Origin: Stenocarpella maydis
Taxonomy: Eukaryota > Ascomycota > Sordariomycetes > Diaporthales > Diaporthaceae
DNA: 64,000 bases
Direction of reading: 5' to 3'
Assembly (NCBI GenBank): GCA_002270565.1
Contig: NQMI01000076.1
Span: 1-64,000, forward strand
Numbering within the stretch: position 1 is the stretch's first letter; each line of letters opens with the position of its first letter. The position numbers were made by a program, and so were the translations under genes. Positions 1 to 10,100 of this stretch are shown in pieces. The notes beneath the pieces are model-generated. The model worked only from the letters and a program-made list of their open reading frames with translations. It was not told the origin of the DNA and searched no databases.

Positions 1-330
1 GATTAGAATGTGTAGATGCTTGAGACTTGAATTATGAATGTTATAGTGGAAGTTACTCAGCTATATGCTATTATAGGCTAATAGTGATATGTCTAGCGTG
101 AATATATTACCGGATATTTGATTCTTCCTCCTTAGCTTATGTATCTAGCGCTTAGAATACTTTATAGTTTTTTGTAATAGTTGTATTGTTGGCTAGATTA
201 ATGTTTAGAAGCCCCTTGATTGTTGTGAGCTCTAGCGGGGTGAGGTAGCGCTGTATAGTTGCAAAAATACTATATATTAAATTGTGAGAGTTAATTTATA
301 TAGGGTTAATAGCCTTATGGCGTGCTAAGG
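1..330. repeat. AT-rich, possibly RIP-mutated left edge
   Basis: This stretch is much richer in A and T than the rest of the window and is full of TA dinucleotides, with stop codons in all frames. That is what repeat-induced point mutation (C to T at CpA) leaves in transposon remnants of Pezizomycotina. No element can be recognised, so the repeat origin is inference. Base composition returns to normal from about 350 on. Confidence 0.35.
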
Positions 331-693
331 CGTGGTGAGTTGAGCAATGGGCGTTAATAGTTGAATGCTGAAGGGATGCCGATTTGTATGGGGAACGGGT
401 GTGTGTCAACATGTGCGCGTCACTAGCGCGTTTTTGGCACTCTCGCTTGCAAATCAGAATAGTGTGCACAGGCTGCCGCGACTCACTAACACGCTTAGGG
501 AGCGCGTCGCTGACCAGACAGAGAAACAATGCAAGTCTTGAAGCCCAGCCCGGCTCCGCATAATTTTACTCTGCTCAGTATCCGGCAACAAACAAAGTTC
601 GGGATGCCTATTCGCTCGCCTCTCCGCTCTGAGATGAGGCGATGAGCCGCTCTCGCGTTGGCCTCACTCTGGCAGGGGCAACTACAGATCGTC
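331..693 (+). promoter_or_regulatory. Upstream region of REV3
   Basis: Intergenic sequence ahead of REV3 with normal base composition. Its short reading frames are not convincing. No TATA box or binding motif stands out. Confidence 0.3.
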
Positions 694-3600
694 ATGGATG
701 GCTTGCCCTTCAAGGTTCGCCAGAACTGCATCGATTTCTACCAGGCAACTCCGACCAGATACGACCCCCGGCTTCGCAATGACATACGCCCGGACCAGCT
801 GTCCAAGGAGCCCAGAGTCCCCGTCATTCGCATCTTCGGCTCGACCCAGACCGGGCAGAAAGTCTGTGCCCATGTCCACGGCGCATTTCCGTATCTGTAC
901 ATCGAGTACACCGGCAGTCTTGCGCCTGACGAGGTGGGCGCATACATCTACCGCCTGCACCTGTCCATTGACCATGCCTTGGCTGTGAGCTACCGCAAGG
1001 ACACATACAGTGGCCATGCAAAATATGTCGCCCGCATCACACTCACCAAGGGCGTGCCCTTCTACGGCTTCCATGTCGGATACCGCTTCTTTCTCAAGAT
1101 TTACATGTTCAACCCCATCGTCATGACCAGATTAGCCGATCTCTTGCACCAGGGCGTCATCATGAATCGGACATTCCAGCCCTACGAGGCACACTTGCAG
1201 TATCTGCTGCAGTTTATGTGTGACTACAACCTCTACGGGTGCGACTACCTCGAGAGTACAAGAGTGAAATTCCGATCTCCGGTGCCTCGGCACGGCGGGG
1301 AGGATGAGAGCTCGTTTCATATTTGGCACAGCCAGTCCATCTCTTCCGGGGATATCACCGATGACTATACTTTACCTCGAGCCAGCAACTGCTCGATCGA
1401 GGTGGATATATGTGTCCAAGATATACTGAACCGCAAGATGGTAAAGGAGCGGCGCCTGCACCATGATTTTGTTGAGAAGGATCACCCTGTCCCAGCCAGT
1501 ATGAAGCTGGTGCACAGTATGGCCGGTCTATGGAGAGACGAGACCAAGCGCCGGAAACGAAAAATGCACATCACGAATCCAGGCAGCAGTCCGTTCCCAC
1601 CAGAAGTCCTTGTGTCCATGTCAGCCGATCCCCGTGAGTCCCAACCGCAGGGATGGGTGCACGAGGAGGAGTATATGGAGAATATAAAAAACCTTGTTGC
1701 CGATGAGGCGAGAGCCAACAAGGACACCAGACTATCTTTCGAGGGATTTGTGCAGCCCATACCATTTGAGGAGACTGTCAACACAACGCTGCAGTCTGTC
1801 GAAGATCTCTTTCCGCAAAACTTGCTGCCTTCCTTGGGCCAGTCATCTCAGCTCGCCCAGCAGGACCGGAATCCCTCCGATGGTGTGGTCGTCGACGAGA
1901 AGGGCATCCTCGCGGCAACCGGTGAGGGCGACGCGGATTTGTTCCCGGATGACTCCGATGAGGATCTGCTCCAAGGGGTGACTCGTGCCCAGAAGGCTTC
2001 TGAACAAACTTCAGAGTCCAACACTGAGACAGCTCAAGCTGAAAGAGCGAAGCCCAGGACGACCATCAACCAGCTCTCCTTTTGGGGGGACTCAATGGGA
2101 CGAGTCGGCCGTGAACATGTCTCTACATCCGCCGGGGCTGCCCTGCAACAGACCATCGATGCCCTGCCTCGAGGTGTTTGCTTCAGTGGCCAGAGAACAG
2201 GCCAGCTTCCCGCGTTCCCTATTACGGAGGAGTTGATCGATGCGGCTGACAGAGATGGCCTGATCTCTAGGGATCCCCTGGCCGGAGCAGGGCTGGAGAG
2301 TATGAGTACTGCATCGAAGCGGCAGAGTGAGCCAAGTATTGAATCATCGCTTGCCAAAAGACCTAAGATCGACTCTGCTGTTGCGTCAGCCCTATCGGCA
2401 TCAACGACATTCGCCAACGGTGGCGGGAAGAATTCGGAAAGTCGCTCAAGTTCAAACACACAGCGACTTGCTAGGATCCAATCCTCACAGACAGCGAGGC
2501 GCTCCAGGAATATCAGCAAACCTAAGAGAGAGGAATACCAGAGCTTGCGTTTCCCCGTTGTCAAAGACCCCCACGATCCGAGCACAAAATTACGCTTGAG
2601 CCAACAGAGCGGCTCACAGAAGAGTGATGACACGAAGGCAGACAAGAAGACACACAAGCTTTCAAGCTCAACTGACGATGTTTCTCCTATTACGTCGAGC
2701 AGTGAGAAGTCTGGTGGGCATGCGTCCTCACTTTCACCCGTCAAACAAACTGTGTCAAACCCAGCCCAAGCACAATCACCGACCATACTTTCCGGCATGG
2801 GAATGCACTGGAGTCTCGTTTTAGATCACCCTCCACCATCGGCAGTAGACGTATGCGCAACGATGCAAGACAACAGCTTGCCTGATGTCATTTACCAAGA
2901 TGCATTCTACGGCCAGGATAAAGACGTGCCGCCAAGGATGAGAGAGTATGCCGGGAGGGAGTTCCGCCTTGAGGGCAACTCCGTGCCCTTTCTGCCTGAT
3001 TTTGACGCCAACGGCCAGTCGCCTGCCACATACGGCTTTAGTATAGAGGGCAATGCAAACATCAAGAAACAGCCTGAATTGGAGTATCAGAAGAAAAGCT
3101 GGCAGTGCTCATTGAGAAGCTGGGAGATCGCGGAGCCGCCACCGACATTCCAGGAAGTCAGCGACTGGTGGGTCATGAAACAGAGAAAGAAGAAACCACC
3201 ACACGATTCCGCAATCAAAGAGGCCACTTCTTCCGGACCATCTGCCACACAGAAGCCATTCATATCGCAGATACAGGGAGCCACGCCAAAAGATAAGCAT
3301 GGCTTCAAGTATTCTCAGAAGAAGAGGACCACTAGTATCCAGCATGAGGCCCAGTACATGAGTATCATGAGTCTTGAGGTTCACGTCAATTCCAGAGGAA
3401 AGCTCGTTCCCAATCCAGAAGAAGACGAAATTCAATGCATATTCTGGGCAACAAAGTCGGACGAGAACTCGCAAGACAGCAGCCAACTACTAGACAGCAC
3501 TTTGGCCGGCATTATTGTGGCGTCGGAGGATGGCGAGATTGCGCAGCGCATACGACGCCATACGAAGCTAGAGGTGGTGGAAGAGCCTTCAGAACTCGAC

Positions 3601-5949
3601 GCCATGGTCCGCATGATTGAGGTCGTCAGGACACTCGATCCTGATATCCTCGCAGGTTATGAGGTACACGGCAGTTCTTGGGGCTATCTCGTTGAGAGAG
3701 CCAGGCATAAGTATAATTACAATCTTTGCGACGAGTTCTCCCGTATGAAGTCACAATCTCATGGTCGCTCTGGAAAAGATGCTGATCGTTGGGGCTTCAA
3801 CACCACTTCGACCATCCGCGTCACTGGCCGCCACATGATCAACATCTGGAGGGCAATGCGAGGGGAGTTGAATCTTCTCCAGTACACCATGGAGAATGTC
3901 GTGTGGCATCTGCTCCACCGCCGCATCCCCCATTACTCTTGGCGGACACTTTCGGATTGGTATACCGGCGGCCGCCATAGAGATCTGGCCAAAGTCTTGC
4001 GGTATTTCATCACGAGGACGAAGATGGATATCCAGATACTTGAAGAGAACGAGCTTATTCCTCGCACCAGCGAGCAAGCTCGCCTGCTGGGCGTGGACTT
4101 TTTCTCAGTCTTCTCCAGAGGCTCACAATTCAAGGTAGAGTCTACCATGTTCCGTATTGCCAAACCCGAGAACTTTGTTTTGGTCTCTCCTAGCAGGAAA
4201 CAGGTCGGTGGCCAGAACGCACTGGAATGTCTACCACTGGTTATGGAACCTCAAAGCGCTTTCTACAGCAGTCCTTTGCTCGTCTTGGACTTCCAGAGCT
4301 TGTACCCCAGTGTCATGATTGCTTACAACCTCTGCTACTCCACCTTCCTCGGACGGATCGGGAATTGGCGAGGAACAAACAAGATGGGTTTCACCGACTA
4401 TAAACGCCAAGAGCGGCTGCTCGAGCTCCTACAAAACTATATCAACATCACACCAAATGGCATGATGTACACCAAAGCCGAGATTCGAAAGTCTCTCTTG
4501 GCAAAGATGCTGACCGAGATCCTCGAGACCAGGGTCATGGTCAAGAGCGGTATGAAACAAGACAGGGAGGACAAGACACTTCAGCAGCTCTTGAACAACA
4601 GGCAACTGGCCCTCAAGCTCCTGGCGAACGTTACATATGGTTACACGTCAGCTTCATTCTCTGGTCGCATGCCCTGCTCCGAGATAGCAGACAGCATTGT
4701 TCAGACTGGCCGCGAGACTTTGGAGCGCGCCATTGCCTACATCCACTCGGTCGAGAAATGGGGCGCTGAAGTCGTCTATGGCGACACAGACAGTCTCTTC
4801 ATATACCTCAAAGGACGAACCCGCATGCAGGCATTCGACATAGGTGCTGAGATCGCCAAAGCGGTCACCGACATGAACCCGCGGCCGATAAAACTCAAGT
4901 TTGAAAAGGTCTATCACCCCTGTGTCTTGCTAGCCAAGAAGCGCTATGTTGGCTACAAATATGAGAGCCGCGACCAGGTACGGCCTGAGTTTGACGCCAA
5001 GGGCATCGAAACCGTCCGCCGCGATGGAACGCCCGCCGAGCAAAAGATTGAGGAGAAGGCGCTGAAGATACTCTTCGAGACGTCCGACTTGAGTCAGGTC
5101 AAGAGCTACTTCCAAAGCCAATGCGACAAGATCATGCGCGGGCAGGTCTCAGTACAAGACTTTTGCTTCGCCAAGGAGGTACGTCTTGGGTCGTACTCGG
5201 AAAGGGGCCCGCCACCACCCGGCGCGCTGATCTCCACGAAACGGATGCTCGAGGACGCAAGGGCCGAGCCGCAGTACGGCGAGCGCGTGCCCTACGTGGT
5301 GATCACGGGCGGGCCCGGGGCGCGGCTGATTGACCGGTGCGTCGCGCCCGAGGACCTGCTCAACAACGACCACGTCACGCTGGACGCCGAGTACTACATC
5401 ACCAAGAACCTGATCCCGCCCCTCGAGCGCATCTTCAACCTGGTCGGGGCCAACGTGCGCCAGTGGTTCGATGAGATGCCCAAGGTGCAGCGGATCCGGC
5501 GCGTCGTCGACAGCGCCCAGGCCGCTGGGGGCCCCGCCGCCGCCGCCGCCAGGAAGAAGTTCACCCTCGAGAGCTACCTCCACAGCGCGAGCTGCGTCGT
5601 CTGCGGGACAAAGGTCAAGGCCGACAACAGCAACAGCATCACTGGCGGCTGCCACAACGAAGCCAAGGACGCTGCCGCGCTCTGTCGGACGTGCAGGCGT
5701 GACACGCCCGGCTCACTGCTGCAGCTGCAGACGAGGCTGAACACGGAGGAGAGGAGATACATGGAGGTCGTCAAGGTCTGCCAGAGCTGCGCGGGCCTGT
5801 CGCCGCTGGACGACGTCCCCTGCGACAGCAAGGACTGCCCCGTCTTCTACACGCGGAGGAAGCAGGAGGCCAGGCTGAGGAGCGAGAGGGGCATTGTTGA
5901 GCCTGTTGTGAAGCGGCTCGCTGCCGCGGCTGGAGAGCTGGAGTGGTGA
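694..5949 (+). CDS. rev3: DNA polymerase zeta catalytic subunit REV3
   Basis: Single-exon gene of 1751 codons encoding the catalytic subunit of polymerase zeta, the B-family translesion polymerase that extends past DNA lesions in the nucleus with REV7 and causes most damage-induced mutagenesis. The N-terminal B-family region opens with VRQNCIDFYQATPTRYDPRL, a typical REV3 start. A long Ser-rich, poorly conserved middle follows (about residues 330-780). The polymerase motifs are intact: motif A DFQSLYPS near residue 1199, motif B around NVTYGYTSASFSGR, and motif C YGDTDS near 1362 with both catalytic Asp. Two C-terminal Cys clusters begin near 1634 and 1696; the second is the CysB Fe-S module that binds accessory subunits. 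The frame is open 36 nt further upstream, but only from a TTG, so the ATG at 694 is chosen. Fungal REV3 proteins have about this length. Confidence 0.96.
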   Translation: MDGLPFKVRQNCIDFYQATPTRYDPRLRNDIRPDQLSKEPRVPVIRIFGSTQTGQKVCAHVHGAFPYLYIEYTGSLAPDEVGAYIYRLHLSIDHALAVSYRKDTYSGHAKYVARITLTKGVPFYGFHVGYRFFLKIYMFNPIVMTRLADLLHQGVIMNRTFQPYEAHLQYLLQFMCDYNLYGCDYLESTRVKFRSPVPRHGGEDESSFHIWHSQSISSGDITDDYTLPRASNCSIEVDICVQDILNRKMVKERRLHHDFVEKDHPVPASMKLVHSMAGLWRDETKRRKRKMHITNPGSSPFPPEVLVSMSADPRESQPQGWVHEEEYMENIKNLVADEARANKDTRLSFEGFVQPIPFEETVNTTLQSVEDLFPQNLLPSLGQSSQLAQQDRNPSDGVVVDEKGILAATGEGDADLFPDDSDEDLLQGVTRAQKASEQTSESNTETAQAERAKPRTTINQLSFWGDSMGRVGREHVSTSAGAALQQTIDALPRGVCFSGQRTGQLPAFPITEELIDAADRDGLISRDPLAGAGLESMSTASKRQSEPSIESSLAKRPKIDSAVASALSASTTFANGGGKNSESRSSSNTQRLARIQSSQTARRSRNISKPKREEYQSLRFPVVKDPHDPSTKLRLSQQSGSQKSDDTKADKKTHKLSSSTDDVSPITSSSEKSGGHASSLSPVKQTVSNPAQAQSPTILSGMGMHWSLVLDHPPPSAVDVCATMQDNSLPDVIYQDAFYGQDKDVPPRMREYAGREFRLEGNSVPFLPDFDANGQSPATYGFSIEGNANIKKQPELEYQKKSWQCSLRSWEIAEPPPTFQEVSDWWVMKQRKKKPPHDSAIKEATSSGPSATQKPFISQIQGATPKDKHGFKYSQKKRTTSIQHEAQYMSIMSLEVHVNSRGKLVPNPEEDEIQCIFWATKSDENSQDSSQLLDSTLAGIIVASEDGEIAQRIRRHTKLEVVEEPSELDAMVRMIEVVRTLDPDILAGYEVHGSSWGYLVERARHKYNYNLCDEFSRMKSQSHGRSGKDADRWGFNTTSTIRVTGRHMINIWRAMRGELNLLQYTMENVVWHLLHRRIPHYSWRTLSDWYTGGRHRDLAKVLRYFITRTKMDIQILEENELIPRTSEQARLLGVDFFSVFSRGSQFKVESTMFRIAKPENFVLVSPSRKQVGGQNALECLPLVMEPQSAFYSSPLLVLDFQSLYPSVMIAYNLCYSTFLGRIGNWRGTNKMGFTDYKRQERLLELLQNYINITPNGMMYTKAEIRKSLLAKMLTEILETRVMVKSGMKQDREDKTLQQLLNNRQLALKLLANVTYGYTSASFSGRMPCSEIADSIVQTGRETLERAIAYIHSVEKWGAEVVYGDTDSLFIYLKGRTRMQAFDIGAEIAKAVTDMNPRPIKLKFEKVYHPCVLLAKKRYVGYKYESRDQVRPEFDAKGIETVRRDGTPAEQKIEEKALKILFETSDLSQVKSYFQSQCDKIMRGQVSVQDFCFAKEVRLGSYSERGPPPPGALISTKRMLEDARAEPQYGERVPYVVITGGPGARLIDRCVAPEDLLNNDHVTLDAEYYITKNLIPPLERIFNLVGANVRQWFDEMPKVQRIRRVVDSAQAAGGPAAAAARKKFTLESYLHSASCVVCGTKVKADNSNSITGGCHNEAKDAAALCRTCRRDTPGSLLQLQTRLNTEERRYMEVVKVCQSCAGLSPLDDVPCDSKDCPVFYTRRKQEARLRSERGIVEPVVKRLAAAAGELEW

Positions 5950-7128
5950 TATGCGTACGCGCTTGATTAGAACGGACCGGCGGTCTAGTTTCTCTTCTGT
6001 TCATGGTTGGGTGGTTGGAGTAGGTATAGACCGGACGCTGTCATGGCAATGATACCTCGAGCATCACACAGGAACGGTGTTCGGGAGCGCGGCAAACATG
6101 GCGCACAGGGCAGGAGAGTAATAGTCAGGTCATTGTACGAGGCATCAATTCGACGCTCTAACCTCACGGGAGCGGTTCCGGAATGTGCAACTTGTAGGAT
6201 CATCATTCAGTAACCTAGACAAATGGTCCTGTCTACACCTCAGCTGCTGCGATTACCAACGGCACTGCCAACCACCGCCATCCTTCCTCCTATCTCCTAG
6301 CAACCTTTCTCCTGGTGCAATGCAAGATGGCAAGACAATCAATTTCGAGCCCTGTGACATGAATAGAGAGTAGCAGAGAGAAAAGACTCCGTACCATTTC
6401 CATCCCCGTAGTTCAAGGTCGATGTAGCAAGAAAAAGAGACTCAAGGAAAGGAAGCACGAATATGTAGCAAAGGGTGATCCTCGACAGCACTTCTACTCC
6501 GCAAACTCCCCTTTCCAGCCGCCCTATCATCTCCTTTGTGCGTACTGGTACAAGATGGGGGAGGGGCGGGGGGACCAACCCCCGTGGAGTCGGCCTCAAA
6601 TCAGGGCTGCAGTACAGACATTGAGCAGCAAGCTAAAGCCTTGGGTAGGAGGACCAGTCACGAGGTCAGGCCCACGGGGTATCAGTTGAGGGTGCGATGT
6701 GAGACCATTTAATGGGTAGATGCCGAATGAGGTTCCATGCCGAGACACACAAAGGAGATCAGGCATCATCAAGTTCGTAAAAGAGATTCTGAGGACGTGA
6801 CGCTAGATGTGGGTGGGTTTGTGCGGATTGCAAATAGTAATAGGCAGAGAAGCGGCTCATTTTGAAGTGCAGCCGATCTGGAACGCGCCGTACAATGTGG
6901 TCGATTGACAATTAAGGAAATATAATCAGTGAGTGACTGAGGGACGGTCAAGACGAGAATTGCGAAGTAGATCACGACCCAGATCTCATCGTCCCTAATG
7001 AGGGGCCAGGCGTGCTCGCTCGAGATGGATGAGAGTGGATACTCGCGTGGTCGTGACCGTGTTGGGATTGGCGACTACCCTTTTTGCGCGTTAGGGTGCC
7101 AACATCGTGCCGCCCTATTCAGTTCATG
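5950..7128. other. Intergenic, 3' ends of REV3 and apsA
   Basis: 1.18 kb between convergent genes. It should hold both 3' UTRs. Short frames here have no recognisable product and no repeat was noticed. Confidence 0.4.
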
Positions 7129-10100
7129 TTAGTAGAGTTCATCTACAAACTCGTCTGCATCTACACGTTGTCTCTGCTTACCATCACAGCATGCCCGGAC
7201 ATTATCCAGCCTGTCGGCCTCCCTATCCTGCTGTTCGTACATCATCCTCAGGTCTTCCGCGCTGTCATGCACCTCGTTGTTCTCATAGAGGCTGCTTTGA
7301 TCCTGGGGACCGCTGCGGCTCTTCAAGGTGCTGATCGAGTCCTGCGTAGACTTCCAGTAGCCGCTGAGCCGGCCAGTGAAGGACGGCCGGGAGACGCTGG
7401 CCGAGGATGAGGCTTTCTTGTGGTTCGGTGTCAGTGTAGGCACGTCCAGGTTCATTGCAGAGTGGCTGCGCGTTCCCTGGGATGTGTACGAGGAGATGGA
7501 AGGTGGCGCACGAGGCCGTGTGCCAGCTGCCGTACGGCGACCGTATTGCGGGTTGAACTCGTCCACATCTTCCCTGGTAATGCCGTTGACCATCTCCTCC
7601 GTATCTGCCTGGCCTTCGCTGTTGGTCCGGAGAAGCAGGTAAGAGAGGGCGTTGAACCATGTCTCGTGCCGCTGACCTGTGGTACAGGTAAACTTGACAC
7701 TTCGGCCTGGCGCAATGATAACGAGACTCTTGCGGTGCAGTCCCGGTGGCATTGGGTTGTCATCTGTGACGACACGCACGGCTTCAATCGGCACGCTCTT
7801 GGCTCGGAGCTCAGACCGGCCAGCATTGCTGGGATCCCGATCACTCCAGTACAAGGTACGAGTGTATGGGTGAACCCAGAAATACCGACGGTGCCTCTTC
7901 TCCGACATCTCACCACGGCCTGCCTTGCGAGTGTACTTCCACAGGTATTCGCCGATCATGGTCTGAGTGATGGCTTGAATCATGCGCGGGTCAGTGTTGG
8001 GCCCAAAGCCGTGTGGGCCCATGCCCACTCCACCGATGTTCTGGAAGCGTGCATCCACCTCGGAAGCGAAACTTGAGACTGACGACTTTCGGCTTCTGGC
8101 CGTGAGTCGGGTTGGTGAGTGGACTTCTACAGTGCCGTGCGCAGAGTCCAGCCTGTCCTGACGAGGCGTGGGGGTGCCCCTGACGCTTGCATTCACAGAC
8201 CTGGATGATACTGGCGTCCTAGGCCTGGTCAAAGGGTTCTTGTAAGCAGAGGCAGGGAACAGCGGTGGTCCCATGCTGCCCGTCGCTCCGTGCCCGCTGT
8301 TAGCAGTGCCGGTTCTCGCAGCCTCAATGGCCTCCTTATGGTTGGGCGGCAGTGGTGGCGCAGTCTTCAGCGAAGCACGAGCGCTGGATGCGCTGTCGGG
8401 TCTGCGATAGGCAGATTCGGCAGCGAATTCGGGGGCAGCGTCCATGGCCTTACTCTTGGGCTTGAGGATGCTGTTCAGACTCTCGTGGGATTGCTGCATG
8501 CGGACAGTAGTGCCAGGCGTGCCCAAACTGTTTGCATTTACAACGGAGTCGGACTTCCAGTGGCCAATCTGTGCTTGCTGTCTGCTCTTGGCCTGGAGTA
8601 TCTGGTCAATAGCATCGGCCGTGAGCGAGGTCTGGGCGCCAGAGTCAGACGTCTTGACACTTTCTTTGAGAGCAGGCCGTGTGCTGGTGTTGGCATTGGC
8701 CGAAATCTCCCGGAATGGACGTTGCGACTCGGGCGTTCCGGCCGAAGGTGTGTCTCTTGGCGATTGTCTTGTCTCATCCTCGGCGATGAACAGCGCCTCA
8801 GGATCTTGGGCCCTGCCTCGGCCAAAGAGAGACCCGAAGAAACCCTTCGCCGGAGTCGACGGCCGCTCCTCCTGGTCCCGCGGGATGATAAATGCGTTCC
8901 TCTTCGGGCTTCTGGGTGACACAGGCTCAGTGTCCAAGGACTGTATCGATGAGAAGTTGAGCGGAGCATGCGCAGGCTTGCTCGCGACAACTTCCTTCTC
9001 GCTTGGTTGAACAGGTTGGACGGGCTCGACGTGCTCGGCGATAATAGAGGACACGCTCAGCGGCGGCGGGAGCGTCTTGGGTTCTGATCTTGGCTCGACG
9101 TGCTCAGAAGCGATACCCGAGACAGACAAGGCAGGCCGAGGCTCAACTCTGGGTTCTACATCCTCCGCCACAATTGAGGATATCGAGAGCGTTGTCGGGA
9201 GAGGTCGAGGCTCAGGTCTTGGCTCTACGTGCTCTGAAGCTATCGCTGACAGAGAAAGTGAAGGCAGAGGAATCTCGGGCTCTGCCCGAGGCTGAATGCC
9301 CTCGGCCACGAGTGGGGAAAACGACAGGTCCGCTGGCGGTGGCTTAGGAGCCTCCACATACTCCACGACTCGGACTGTTCGGGGCTCTGGTTCTGGTTGA
9401 GCCACAGGCTCAACTTCTGCGGAAGCAATTGAAGAGAACACCAATTCTGCAGGAGGTGGCTTCGGCACATCCACGTATTCCACGACACGCACTGTTCGTG
9501 GTTCAGGTTCCGGCACGGCAACGGGCTCGATCTCTGTTGTAGAAATCGAAGAGAGCGCCAGTTCCGCGGGCGGCGGCTTTGGTGCACCTACATACTCCAC
9601 AACACGCACGATCTGCGGCTCAGGCTCGGGCACAGCGACAGGCTCCACCTCTGCGGTGGATATTTGGGAGAATACCAACTCTGCAGGCGGTGGCCTTGGT
9701 GCTTCGACGTACTCGACGACACGGACGACCCGCGGTTCAGGCTCTGGCTCTTCCACGGGCTCAACGCCTGCACCGACGATTGAGGAAAGCATCAGCGCCG
9801 GCAACGGCTGTTCTGGCTCGGCCACCGGCTCGACTTCCGTGGCATAGATTGATGAGAGCGCTAATGAGGGCAGTGGCGTTTCCGGCTCAGCCAGAGGCTC
9901 AACATGCTCCGCGACCACTGACGACATGGTCAGAGTAGGGGGGGCTGGAGGTAGCATTTCGGGCTCGGTGATCGGTTCCACTTCCCAGGCAACGAGGCCG
10001 GACATGCTCAATGGGGGCGGCAACGCTTGAGGCTCAGGTACGGGTTCAACGTGCTCGAAGACGACGCCGGAGAGGCCAAGTCTTGGAGGTAGAGCAGGCT

